From the NCBI GenBank assembly GCA_031772625.1, contig CM062815.1:119048989-119112988 (forward strand): a DNA stretch of 64,000 nucleotides. The letters run 5' to 3'. Below the pieces are notes generated by a model. That model was given only the letters and a program-made list of their open reading frames with translations. It was not told where the DNA came from and did no database searches. Numbering within the stretch: position 1 is the first letter of the stretch; each line of letters opens with the position of its first letter. Positions 44,811 to 56,299 of this stretch are shown one piece after another. The position numbers were made by a program, and so were the translations under genes. Origin of the DNA: Pinus tabuliformis (Eukaryota; Streptophyta; Pinopsida; Pinales; Pinaceae).

Positions 44811-45789
44811 ACCAGTTCAGCCCAGAAAATGCAGATTTGACTCTTTTCGACTTTCTGAGGTTAATGATGGTCCTCTTGGATGTAATTGTGACACTTTTTG
44901 GATACTTTCACTCTTGTTTAACACTTCTGGAAGATTTTTTCATGTAAAGGGTAAAAATTGAATGTATGAACTAGTTTCCAAGTTTATAGAGGCAAGTTGT
45001 TTTGACTGCCTATTTTGTAGTGCTTAGTTTAGAAGTGGTTCAAACAGCTCCTAGGATAGTGAGCTCGACCCATGGAGGCAGGGAAAGAGGTTAGATCATC
45101 TATATTATGTATTTTCTTGCTCATTTTCATGGTTGGACTCTTGAGGGAGAAGCTATCATTGTATTATTCACTTGTATCTCTGCAATTTTTGGCTAAGGAA
45201 GACCAGGGTTTTGCAGTCATCTTTGGGATTCTTGTGGACTCATGTGTTGATGGTGTGTTTCTCCATGTTATTGTAAGCTTTGTTATGTGATTCATTTCCT
45301 TCTATACTTCTGCATATTAAACAAATGAAGTGTTAAAGTAAGAATTCATGCTTGCCATGCTCTGCTTTTAAGTTTGTTTAATTTCGATGTTTTCTACTGT
45401 CTCAAGAGAATTCAAATTCATTGTTTGCTCTCTTTGGCCTTCTTATCTTTCATTCCTAACCATCCACTTCAGTCAAAGACATCAACACTGTCTCCTACCT
45501 CGCCCCAAGGAACCCCCTGCAGAAACTGTGTCCAATCCCCGCACCCAAAATTGCCCTTTCCTCAATTTGCCACCCAAAAACCCAAAACCCCCAAAATCAA
45601 TCTTTTAAATCAGTTTACTAGCCTAATATCAGTGTTACCGTGTTGGTCATCTCACCCCATTGAAGATCTGCCGAGATTGACCGGAGAGAGCCTTCTCCTG
45701 CCCCGTAGGGCTAGCTACGAGGCTAAATGGTTTGATGTAGCCTTGAGGTTTACCTTTCTCAGCCTGAGGTGAAATTTCAAGCGCTAACA

Positions 45790-45794
45790 GAGAG
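45790..45794. repeat. target-site duplication GAGAG (right copy)
   Basis: Identical to 41997-42001. Confidence 0.8.
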
Positions 45795-47640
45795 TGTGGT
45801 TATCAAGGTTAAAGGGGCAATTCATATGTTGATTCCAAATAATCAAAATGCGCCTTTTTGTTGTTCGAGGATATACATGAATGGTCATATTGCTATTGAA
45901 TGTTCCTAACCCTTTATTGAACAATACTCAAACAGAAAATATTATCCCCTTATTACAAAATAAAACCTAAAGTGATTTTAAGGTGAAAGACAATTATTTT
46001 AGAGGATGGTGCATGGTAGTGGGGAAAAGCTTGAGGATGAAATAGTCCATAATGTAGAGGCTCTGGGCCCTTTTGTGGATTTGGATGTGTTTTAGGGGAA
46101 ACATGGAAAAGGTGCCTTCAACAACATTAGATCAATGCTCTTCCTATTTAAAGAAAGATCATGGGAATTTATGCCTTGAAAGAGACCCTTGATGAATGTT
46201 ATACAAATAATAGTCATAGTAAGCCTCATACTGATAATTCCATTATTAATGTATAACATTGGATAACAATGAGTGTTAAATGACTACAACAAGAGTTTGA
46301 TTTGTAGATGGCAAGGGAAGAAAAGGTGATTCTTGGAGGGGACTTAAATTTCACCTTGAAAAGGGAGGAGGTTTAGGGTGAGACAACTAGGGTGGACAGG
46401 TTAGCTAAATATCCAATCATCAATATGGAGAACTAGATTTGATAGACATGTATTTAGTTGTTCTTAGGCCCGCCTAGAACAACAACAGAAGGGGTAAAGG
46501 TTGCATCTAAAGCATATAGATTGGTTCCTTATATTTTATTACCTATTGTAGTGAGTGATCGATATAGATATTGGGTGGAAGTCGAAGGCATTTGTCATAA
46601 ATGTCCAATTTTCCTAAAAACAAAGTTAAAAGACAAAAAACTAGTGAGCCCATTTAAATTTAATCTAGTTTTGCTTGATAAAAAATATTTCAAAAACTTG
46701 ATAAAAACTTTTTGGAAATCATGAAGGCGAGATTTATTTATTTTCTAATGAAGATGTGTGGCTTCTTTAAAGGTGGTCAAAGGAAAGGTGGTGGAATAAG
46801 TTGCAAGGAAACATCCACAAAATGTTGGAAGTCGAATCTGAACTCTTTCACTTTTTCAAAAAGAATTGTTTGGGTACATTTAGTAAGCAAGACGAAAGCA
46901 AATTAAAGGAACACATAGCTCAAAAAAATGAATCATTGTTGGATAGGAAAGTAGAATGGCATTTCAAAAACATGGCCACCTTGAATTTGGAGTTGAAAAA
47001 ATTAGTTTTTCCCATTTGTATGTTAAATAGACAAAATTTTAATATATATTGAGATCTACAAAATGAGGAAGGTCATAAAGTTAAAGGTTTTAGTTATCTA
47101 GATACATTAGGTTTCAATTATTTAAGGAGATTCGTAGGAAACCTAACATAGTTCATATAGCTAAAGTTATAAAAAATGCTTCTTATTTTCCACAACTTGT
47201 TTCAAAGGAAGACAACATATCCATCTATGAGGAAATTTTGAAGGACAAATTACTAATAATGATGTTTCATTTCAAAAAGACAAAATTTCTAGCCTAAATT
47301 ACTCAACCATTTAGTTTTATTTAAGTTTTTTTCAAGTTATTTGGAGACAATCTTCTTAGGGTTATTAAGGAGGTCTAATAGACACAAAAATGAGTGGGAT
47401 CCTTTAATACAAACTTTTATCACCCTAATTGCAAAGATGGATCATGGTGATACTTTTGGATACTTTTGGTCAATTTCACACTACAACTATGTTTATAAGA
47501 TACTTTCTAAAGTGGTGCCAATTTAGCTTAAAAGAATCCTCTCTAAGATCATTTCAAATAAGTTATTGGGTTTTCTTAATGGTGGATATAAAATGAGACT
47601 ACGAGTTCAACACAAGAAACACTTAGCACAATAAAATAGA

Positions 47641-49830
47641 AGAGATCCTTGGTTGTAACATCCCATCCATTAATCACCCACCAATATTGTAATTGTAATT
47701 AATAATGTTATTAATCCATGTATGGGCATGTAAATGTAAACGAGCAATGAGACTAAGAATAATTGTAAGTATAATTTAATAATAATTGATGAAGAGGTGA
47801 AGCGTTGATATGGACCATGAAAATCCATGAGGAGGACGGAAACTAGCAAAGGGGAATTGGAGAATTAATATTTGCAAAGGAATTAAAAATTGTTCCAAAG
47901 GTTCATGAGATATGAGATTGTAAAACTTTCCACCAAGAAAATATCCAGTGGGAAGGTGTGGGAATATCTTCCATATTGATGGAAGCAATGGTGTTGTACC
48001 CCAACAATCTTATCCAAGGTACGTGTAGCATACCACTAGAAGATTTTTAGAGTATAAACCAAAAGCTTATGATTTAACCAATGGGAATATCTGACAAGAA
48101 ACACATCAAGGAAGAAAGAAAAACATAGGACAAATAGAGATGCATGTGTTGGAAGCACTCGTGTGCAAGGAGAATGAACATTCAAAGGAAAAATCATGGG
48201 TGTGTGCCTAAAGTATGAGCAATCGAGAAGGGAATTCATGAAGGAATGCACCCATGGAAGCAAAGAGACAAGAAAGGAGACCAAAGATACAGAGAGAGGC
48301 ACAGAGAAAGTAAGAGAATACCAATACTTATGGGAGTGTAGAGGAAAAAGACGAAAAGAGAGATAGGTAGAAAAATATTGAAGAGTTGATTGGATGAAGG
48401 AGAATGGCTTTCACGACTCTACCCTATGTTTTTGAGCAAGATATTCCCTCGTGGCTTCTGGGGTCAAGCCTATGGTGGGGCTGAACATGGCTTAACCTTT
48501 TTCAATTGCAAGCAATACTTGGTATAGATAAGTGCCCTCATGGACTTAAATATTAGATGTAAATCATATTAGATAAAATGGAAATTACATTGTTGAACTA
48601 TGTGTAACATTGAGCTTGCCTACAATATCGATATTTTTGTCTATGAGGTGCTTTCTTATAGGGAAAGAGGCTAAATTTGGATTTCAATGGTTGTGATAAT
48701 TGTGTAATGATCATATGCATGTATGGGTATTTTATGTTCTCTTACATTGTGATCTCAAGAAAATAGAACTATTACAGTGAAGTATTGGTTATGGTGAATG
48801 TCTATGGCTATTACATGACATAATCAAGTAAGAACAATGATAATAAATATAGGGGAAGTTAATATCCTTGGTCTCTTGGGAAACCATGTTGGTTGGTTGA
48901 TTATAGAGAGTTTTCAATAAGTTTTAATCAATATGATTAGTCTGTCTTAAATATACTAGATAAGCTCGGTGTCCGTCATGGAGTTAGAAGGCCATGTTAG
49001 TGATTTGGACCTAGATGCAAGATAAATAGTGTGAACTACAAGGTGAATACTCGTTGAAAAGTATCTTCACATAACACCTTATGCTAATTGAATCCACTAG
49101 AGAACTCTTGAGTTGGTTGGAAGTTTGTTAAAGAGTGCAAGGTGGCCTTTGGACGAATGTGTTTAGCCTTTACTAGTCCAGCAAGAGGATTTAATAGCCA
49201 CGATGTATGCATGTTTGGACTAATGATAAATTGTAAGGTTTCCCTAGTTGGGAGAAGAGGCCTGAATGTCTCAAAAGATGCAAATTGTGTGCAGTGGCCT
49301 CTCTAGTATTACTTAAGAAGTTGACTAGTTATTGACACTAAAGATGAATGTTTGGGTTCCTTCATGATTGGTGGAGATCTTTGTAGTTCATAAGATTTTT
49401 AGGTAATCTATATACCTATAAAATTCCTTTCCAGCCTTGGGGATAGACTGAAGAAATCCATTTTGCAATCTTACTTCACCTTAGATAAATTTAGGGATTG
49501 AATCCCCTTCATTTTTCAAGTTTTTTGGAAATTTGGGGTTGGGGGTTCCTAATCATGTGAGTCGGAAAGGGTGTTGTGACCAATATTTAGGTAAAAGATG
49601 GCTTGAACCTTGGAGGATAGAGATATATGAGTTAAACTAGATGCAACATATTAGATCCTTTGACTATTGGAGTGTTAAGCACCAACTGTAAAGAAACTAG
49701 GGATCAAAGTGTCAGGGTGTCAAGGATTGAGATGTCGATACATGGGACATCAATCACTAATGAGAAATCCTTGATATTATTGGATCCAAATGAGAGTCAT
49801 TTCATAACGAGTAAATTTTCATCGTTATTT
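47641..49830. other. unassigned, possibly LTR-type fragment
   Basis: tgtaacatcccatcc at about 47656 resembles the tgtaacaccc start of the chromovirus LTR further right, so this may be the left end of another LTR. No far end, partner or primer site could be fixed. The open frames here, including 49660-49893, show no domain. Confidence 0.3.
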
Positions 49831-49835
49831 GAAGA
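49831..49835. repeat. target-site duplication GAAGA (left copy)
   Basis: Identical to 62432-62436, bracketing Gypsy element B. Confidence 0.9.
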
Positions 49836-50276
49836 TGTAACACCCTCCTCCCACATCTACCCAAGCAAGCGGCCAACTAGGGTAAAGATGTGACGAGAGG
49901 CCACTATGATATGATTCGACCTCCTAAGTCACATTAAGGAAGTGGAACCGACAAAAACACACCATACAGACATCCAACATCATTAATAGAATCCTCAGCG
50001 GACGAGTCATCCACTCAAGCAACATGTCCATGGGTCCCACTATTGTTTTAGGTCTCTTGGGCCATAGTGACTCTCATGCTATGGGCAAGGGAACAACCAA
50101 CAACCTAAAGTCGCTCTCACAGGCCTGCCTGGCAACGATTGTGGACCAAAATTTTCAGTGATATGCCAGTGACTCTGGGATTTGAGCCACTTTTTTAGGC
50201 CTAGAGCCCAGGTCACTACCCAAAATTGTTCCATCTCTTCAATTAAGTAAAGTAACAATGAAATGGAAGTACTAAA
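49836..50276 (-). repeat. Gypsy B 3' LTR, outer piece
   Basis: It starts tgtaacaccctcc and matches 60473-60912. The LTR is split here by the hAT-like insertion and resumes at 52983. Confidence 0.9.
50269..50276. repeat. 8 bp target-site duplication GTACTAAA (left copy)
   Basis: Identical to 52975-52982. The sister LTR has a single gtactaaa at 60905-60912 in the matching position, i.e. the empty site. Confidence 0.93.
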
Positions 50277-50494
50277 CATGGAAAATTTTAGGGGCAAATA
50301 TTTGCCCTTTGGCAAAATTAAGGGGTTTTAAATTTTTAGTGGGCGAATATTTTGTATCATAGTACATTTTTACAAATTGCCTCATATAGCCCACCTTATT
50401 TTAAGGGAGAGGGTAAAAAAGGTAAATTTAGCCCTTGAAATTAAGAGTTACAACCTTCCATTCGCCTTAATTTTCAAGAATAGGTTTTATTTAA

Positions 50495-50990
50495 GTGAAT
50501 CCTATGGGCCAAATACCATATTTATAAAAGAGATATGGTAAATTAATAGAAATATAAATAAATGAGAGGTATGGTAAATAAATAAAACATTTTTTATATT
50601 TACTCCATAAGTCACCTTATATACATGCAAGGGTGTAAACAAATAAAAATATAAATAAAGTGGAGGTATGGTAAATAAATAAAACGTCTTTTTATACTTA
50701 CTCAAAAGGTATGGTAAATAAATAAAAATATAAATAAACTAGACGTATGGTAAATAAATAAAACCTCTTTTTATATTTAGTCCATAACCCTCTTTATATT
50801 TATGAAGGCTAAAAAAAAGGTTTAATCTAAGTGAATCCTATGGGCCAAATACCATATTTGTAAAAGAGGTATGATAAATTAATAAAAATATAAATAAACG
50901 AGAGGTATGGTAAACAAATAAAACATTTTTTTATATTTACTCCATAAGTCACCTTATATTTACAAACACTCAAAAAATGCGTTATACTTA
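50495..50990. repeat. internal duplication and ggtatggtaaataaat repeats in the hAT-like element
   Basis: gtgaatcctatgggccaaat begins at 50495 and again at 50831, followed in both by taccatattt, agaggtatggtaaa and tactccataagtcacctta. Between them the ggtatggtaaataaataaaa word recurs several times. Confidence 0.8.
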
Positions 50991-51175
50991 GGTGAAACCT
51001 ATGGGAAAAAGACTATGGGCCAAATATCATGGGCTAGATTATTATTAATACCATGCAAAAAAACATTATTAACCCTAATATTAGTAATAATAAAAATAAT
51101 AATGACACATGGTATTGACCCATGGTATTCACATGGAATGTAGCCTATTTAGATGAGGGAATCAAACCAGCATAG

Positions 51176-51430
51176 ATCCATCTTTACTCTAGATCTACTA
51201 AGCCCCGAGAGGTATCAAATATCGTGATATGCAAACTAGCATAGAGTGAAAAAATATTTGATCCCTCTCGGGGCTTGTTGGATCAAGAGTAAAAATGGAT
51301 GTTGTAATTTAATGTCCTGAGAGGTATCAAATATCGTGATATGCAAACTAGCATAGAGTGAAAAAATATTTGATCCCTCTCGGGGCTTGTTGGATCAAGA
51401 GTAAAAATGGATGTTGTAATTTAATGTATG
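51176..51430. repeat. foldback palindrome plus 112 bp tandem duplication
   Basis: 51176-51224 is nearly the reverse complement of 51252-51300 (arms with atccat.tttactct.gatc and agccccgagag.gatcaaat), making a hairpin of about 125 bp. The block gagaggtatcaaatatcgtg at 51207 starts again at 51319, so the right arm is duplicated with period 112. Confidence 0.8.
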
Positions 51431-51595
51431 TTAAACATTTTAACTTGGTTAAAATACAAAATAAAGTAAAAATCAGTTATTAATTTTATTAATTTTTATA
51501 AATTACTAATAGTAATTTTTAAGCTCCAGGTTTATGATAACCCATGGTATTCATGTGAGCATAGACTATTTAAAGGGGAAATTCTATCATCTTAG

Positions 51596-51683
51596 ATCCA
51601 TCTTAATTCTGGTCTGCCAAGTTCTCAGAGGGATAAATAGATTTCATCCCCTTAAGAGTGGTAGATGTGGAGTTAAGATGGAT
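51596..51683. repeat. second, related foldback palindrome
   Basis: Arms atccatcttaa.tc (51596 on) and its reverse complement ending at 51682, with tctcagaggga against tccccttaagag in the middle. Flanking words (cccatggtattca, agactattta) also match those before the first palindrome, so the two are diverged copies of one small foldback unit. Confidence 0.6.
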
Positions 51684-52974
51684 ATAGGTTGGTTTTTATG
51701 ATAATGAAGATATTAGATATACTTAGGAAATTATATTGTAAAAACATCTTAAGTTGAATGGTTAAAGTTACATTTAGTCACTTCACAAAATTTAGTAAAA
51801 AATACCAATATCTCCATTAATATCGGTTTTTAACTTTTTCTGATTTAACAAAAAAAAATCAAAACGATGAAACCTTATCACTCTTTCCGCATCACTCTCA
51901 CAGAATATTTCTTACCGTCATTCTCAATATGATATCTTCATGAAAAAGTTTAGGTACTGATGTTGGATTAGTTGTTTGAAAAATAAGTTGGTTTGTACAA
52001 CCTTTCATCTTCTGTGCTATTCTTAGTTTGTCCTAATGATCTATAGGGGTTGGAGCCACTACACCATATTTTCCTAAAAGGTGGAGAATGTTCACCAAAA
52101 AGGAAATTAATCTACATGTTACAATGCTGTTAAAAAATGCGAGACCTACGAGGGTAGTGAATTATGCTAATAAGCAATTTAGATTGGGGGAGACATAATT
52201 AAATTTTATTATTTAATTGAAGATTTCTGATTAAAATAATAATAAATCTACATTTATATATTCATATATTGATTGGAAGGATTCTCACAATGGTCACTTC
52301 TTTCAATTAGATCCCCTTGAAGCAATTGGGATACCTAATACTTTCTTATATAATATAGTTGGGGCTTGCTACTTGTTGGCGTGTTGGGGTAAACAAACTT
52401 GATGTGTTTTTTTTTATCTCGTAGTTGGAGTCTATGGAATAAGAAAGAAATTTGATAACTTGAAAAAAGTGGTAGCTTGACAAAAGTTGTAGAGAAAAGA
52501 TTAATCTCTCCTACCTTGGTAGAACTCGTTGTCAATATCAACACCTACAAGAACTTTGTTGTGGAATATTATCAAAACTAATAGAAGGATATGAAAGAGT
52601 GTATTGTAAGAACCTTGACAAACACGGCCACTGAAACTTGGAACATTGTTTGTAGGAAGAGAAAATTATGTTTCTTTTTCCAAACATGTATGTTAGTATA
52701 TTACAGTTTAATGAATATGTTTTCTTATTATCATATATGGTTTCATACTTCAACAAAACATTCTCCAAGACTTCACAATGTTTTATTATTTAGTAAAAGA
52801 TTTGCCAAGATCTTACAAGATTTTATAATTCAGTGAAAGATTCTCCATCACTGTACAAGATAATATAATCTGGCATATTATTGATAAAATCGCCTCCCAT
52901 TTTTCCTATGTATCATGGGCATTAGCCCATTTATTATACATATAAATTTAGGGTGGTTCTTAAAATTTTCCCTG

Positions 52975-52982
52975 GTACTAAA
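52975..52982. repeat. 8 bp target-site duplication GTACTAAA (right copy)
   Basis: Identical to 50269-50276. Confidence 0.93.
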
Positions 52983-54562
52983 ACAAATACTTGTTTAAGA
53001 CCTTGAATGGATTCCTACTAGCCATGACAGACATTTCTTCAAACATATCATTGACATGTAATCTACAGGTGTAAATAACATAGTTAAGTGTAGGGATCTC
53101 ATACTTATCTAAGAATCGCTACGAACCATTATTCCCTCATGCCATTCATTGCATTATCATCTATTAGGCCATAGACATATTATCCATTCACATACAAGTA
53201 AAAACATGCTGAGAGCCATACATAACTGTTGTCATAAAATGTGCATATAACCAGCATAATAGGAACATAAATATAATAAGCATGACAACCATCAAATCCA
53301 TAAATACATCAGTACCTTTACACATGGAAATCAAGGGAAAGTATTTTTCATTAATGAATGTAAGGAACCAACTGGAGATGGGACTACCACGTTCCACCCG
53401 ACTGTAGAATGGTTGAGCCAACTCTCTCTTCATCCATTCACCCTCGCCCCATATTCCAAGCATGAATGTGGGATCTCATAGAACACAAAAATTAAACCTC
53501 GTCTAGGGCTTCTAGAGGTCATCCGACTCAATCCATCAAACAGTGATTCCACCTCATGATCTAACATCACAAAACCATCATCAGATTGGTCTCCATCCAA
53601 GCCTTTCAAGGCTTCAAGAGTGTTTGTTCCAACCAAGGCTTCCAGGACTAGTAACTCAACCCACAGCTGTCGTCGAGCTTCTAGAGCATTTGTCCAACCA
53701 AGGCTTCCAAGACTAGTAACTCAACCCACCAAAGGCTTCTAGAGTGTTAGTCCAAACAAGGCTTCTAGGACTAATAACGCAACCCAAGATGTTACAGGGC
53801 TTCTAGAGTGTTTGTCCAACCAAGGCTTCTAGGAACTAATAACTCAACCCAAGCTAAGGAATCATGATAACCAACCAAAAACAAATCATGAAATTAAACC
53901 CACAATCACCATGGCTATCCAAGAAATGGAAAGGCTAGGCAATCCATTGTTGATCTAGGCAATCCTCCATGCCTATGACAGATTACAGCCAAGAAACCAC
54001 ATGCATATGCCATGTATGCCAAAACTAATGAAGAAATCATACATGCAACTCAGTACCTGCAAGAAAATCTGATGTAGTTGTTGAAGTCGATGCCTTCTTG
54101 CGCTTTACTACTCTTCCTTTGCCTTCTTGCTCCAAAAATCCAAGTATGCCTCACCCTCCAAGAGTGCTCCAAGAAAACTCTAAGTGTCCAAGAGTGTGAG
54201 AGATAGAGAATAATGAGAGAGAGCTCCAACACTGAACTGAAAAATGGTTACCAATTGATTCTCATAAACCTTTTTATGAATGAGGCCTCTATTTTCTTCA
54301 TTTTCCATTATTTTCCTTCATTTTCCTCCTCACATGAAACCTATGACCTTTCACCTCCTTTTTCTCCTAATTTCCATTATTTTGATAAATAAATGTGCCA
54401 AAATGTCTTTTAATGCCTTTGCCAATTTCGTTAGCCATAAACAACCAAATGAACACCCCCTAGGATGTCTTGCCCAACATTCAGCTTGGAATAAGGGTCC
54501 CAGTCATCCGTGGTTATTGTTTTTAACATTTATTACATGGAATTTTCACGAGGGTTGTTACA
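52983..54562 (-). repeat. Gypsy B 3' LTR, inner piece
   Basis: It resumes at acaaatacttg and ends gggttgttaca; matches 60913-62431. It carries a four-unit minisatellite (about 53610-53855) built on ggcttctagag.gtttgtccaa, against three units in the other LTR. That accounts for most of the length difference between the two LTRs. Confidence 0.9.
53610..53855. repeat. LTR minisatellite, four units of about 60-67 bp
   Basis: Each unit has a gcttc.agag.gttt.gtccaa word followed by aaggcttc.aggactagtaact and caaccca. The sister LTR holds three units at about 61530-61725. Confidence 0.75.
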
Positions 54563-54582
54563 AAACCCGCCTCCTTGGGGGA
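54563..54582 (-). other. Gypsy B polypurine tract
   Basis: Just inside the 3' LTR the minus strand reads cccccaaggaggcgggttt, a purine-rich tract in the expected position. Confidence 0.6.
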
Positions 54583-55080
54583 TACCATCCTCAGTGTTCA
54601 ATCACACATATACCTCAACAACCTGCTGAAAGAAGACATGCTGCTTATGGAGCTTTATAACACAACTCATTACGGTATTTACAATGATCATCCTGCTGAG
54701 TGCCAACTCATATGGCATCATAACATCATGATAATATAACCACATGATATCATATTAACATAACACCCATACTACATAGTGGAGCTTTATAACACATCTC
54801 ATTACATTATTTACATCCATACACAGGTGTACATATAACAACATCATCAAAATATATATACCAAAACATATGCCAAATCATATATCAAAACATATATCAA
54901 ACATATACTAACATCATATCTAAGCATATATATCAAAACATCATATAGCATATATCAACCATCATAAATCATATATCGATCACCATAAATCATATACTAA
55001 ATCAACATAAAACAAATACTAAACCACCATAAAGCAACTAACAACCACCATAAGCAATCACCAAACCACCATATCAAAGC
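54583..55080. other. Gypsy B 3' untranslated stretch
   Basis: AT-rich DNA with iterated catatatcaa, accatcata and aaccaccata words between the pol end and the polypurine tract. No coding signal. It looks like microsatellite-style expansion of a short catata motif. Confidence 0.5.
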
Positions 55081-55089
55081 CGCTTTGCC

Positions 55090-55535
55090 TCAACCAGCAA
55101 ACAAGGAAGGATACATGGCCCGCATCTGATCCACCATCTCCAATGTATCTTCTTCGGGCCTAAAGTGCTTCCATTGCACTTTAACTTGCTCTATTGCTCA
55201 GTTCTGGAGCATGAGCACCTTTTTCTGCAATATACACTAAGGCTCTGGCTGAAATTATCCATTTGGTTCCACCTGCAATTCAAACTAGTCAATCACATGA
55301 TCAACATCTTTAACATACTTCTTAAGCAATGAGACATGGAAAACATCATGGAATTTCACTGTCAGAGGTAGTGCAAGTCGATAGGCTACTGAACCAATCG
55401 TCTCAATGATACTTAAGGGTCCACAAAACCGTGGTGCCATCTTGGCACATGAGCCAATCCACAAGGAGCTCTTCTTCAGTTTGATGTGCAAGTACACCTG
55501 TTCCCCAACCTGGAACTCCTTGAACAACATGTTCC
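55090..55535 (-). mobile_element. Gypsy B integrase C-terminus and chromodomain-like tail
   Basis: The integrase end has FQVGEQVYLHIK, FCGPLSIIETIGSVAYRLAL and FHDVFHVSLLKKYV (GPF/Y module). Further on (about 55.26-55.1 kb) the words VKVQWKHF and PEEDTLEM resemble a chromodomain, which targets such elements to chromatin. Broken copy. Confidence 0.7.
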
Positions 55536-55549
55536 TGTTTACATAACTC

Positions 55550-56270
55550 TTCTACCTATCTTGTGCTGCCTTGAGATTCTTCTTGATCACCTGCATCTCC
55601 TGTTCCATGTCTGCCAACATATCTGGTCCAATCAATACTCTGCTAACCGGATCACTCCAACTAATGGGAGTGTTACAACTCCACCCATACAATGCCTCAA
55701 AGGGACTCATCCTCAATGACTCCTGATAACCGTTGTTGTATGCAAACTCAACCAAAGGGAGATACTCTTCCCACTTCCACTGCTGATGCATCACATACAT
55801 CCTCAACATGTCCTCTAATATCATGTTGACCCTCTTTGTCTGTCCATCCGTCTGCGGATGATAAGTTGTGTTGAAGGCCAACTTTGTGCCCAAACCTGCA
55901 AATAACTCCTTCAAAAACTTCGATGCGAACTTCGCATCCCTGTCTGATACAATCTTCTTTGGAACACCATGTAGTCTAGCCACGTCTTGGATCAATACCT
56001 ATGCCACATCATTAGCTAAGAATGTAGACTTTGCCGGAACAAACTGTGCAACCTTTGTAAATTGTCCACAATTACCATTATGGAATCATGTTGTTTCACT
56101 GTCTTCGGCAACCTTGTGATGAAATCCATGGAAATGACCTCCCATTTCCACTCCGAAATCATGATCAGATTCAACAATCCACCTGGATGTTTACACTCTG
56201 CCTTAACTCTCTGACAATCGAAATCTCTCACCACAAAATCTGCTACATTCCTAGTTAGATTCAACCAATA
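55550..56270 (-). mobile_element. Gypsy B integrase core
   Basis: WKWEVISMDFITRLPKT (first catalytic D), IVSDRDAKFASKFLKELF (second D) and TYHPQTDGQTKRVNMILEDM, where the third acidic position falls, are textbook Ty3/Gypsy integrase words. Broken copy. Confidence 0.85.
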
Positions 56271-56299
56271 CTAATATCTCTTCACTGTTGTGAGTGTCT

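Larger units (their letters stand above)
42002..45789. mobile_element. 3788 bp LTR-type insertion: large solo LTR or LARD
   Basis: It starts tgttagtgtcag, ends gcgctaaca and is bracketed by GAGAG on both sides; TG...CA ends with a 5 bp duplication are the mark of LTR-retrotransposon integration. It interrupts LINE ORF1, so it is younger than the LINE. No gag or pol is readable, and the first 100 bp do not recur near the right end. The simplest reading is one very long solo LTR; the alternative is a non-coding derivative (LARD) with short terminal repeats. Internally a segment at 43010-43290 recurs in diverged form at 44575-44810, with cgcgacccgttg-type words clustered in both. The coding strand is not known. 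Confidence 0.7.
40900..47640 (+). mobile_element. decayed L1-type LINE, interrupted by an LTR-type insertion
   Basis: On the plus strand the remnants of both LINE proteins appear in order. ORF1 (DUF4283-like): ITTRVPIWIKYLGLPL and LGSHLGEINRV near 41.8-41.93 kb, and a knuckle-like FCCSRIYMNGHIAIEC near 45.85-45.91 kb. ORF2: an endonuclease piece VILGGDLNFTL near 46.33-46.36 kb, and an RT N-terminal piece with VYKILSKVV and LKRILSKIISNKLLGF near 47.49-47.57 kb, after YFWSISHY. Stops and frameshifts are frequent, and the RT is cut off at about 47.6 kb, so the 3' end is missing. The left end is uncertain. The 42002-45789 insertion splits ORF1. This copy is long dead. Confidence 0.65.
50277..52974. 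mobile_element. hAT-like DNA transposon, non-autonomous
   Basis: A 2698 bp insertion in the 3' LTR of Gypsy B with an 8 bp target duplication and 14 bp terminal inverted repeats (catggaaaatttta left; cagggaaaatttta read inward from the right, 13 of 14 matching). 8 bp duplications and CAGGG-like ends are characteristic of the hAT superfamily. No transposase domain is readable, so it would depend on a transposase made elsewhere. The interior is AT-rich and repetitive: a 336 bp spaced duplication (50495 and 50831), ggtatggtaaataaat words, a 112 bp tandem duplication (51207 and 51319) and two foldback palindromes. Strand is undefined. Confidence 0.88.

Noticed and set aside
47656-49830. A complete LTR starting tgtaacatccc
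   Set aside because: The start resembles an LTR end, but no matching gttaca end, target duplication or partner could be located.
54280-54660. 126-codon plus-strand frame, partly repeated at 62137-62460
   Set aside because: It lies in the Gypsy B LTR and repeats only because the LTR repeats; no domain is visible.
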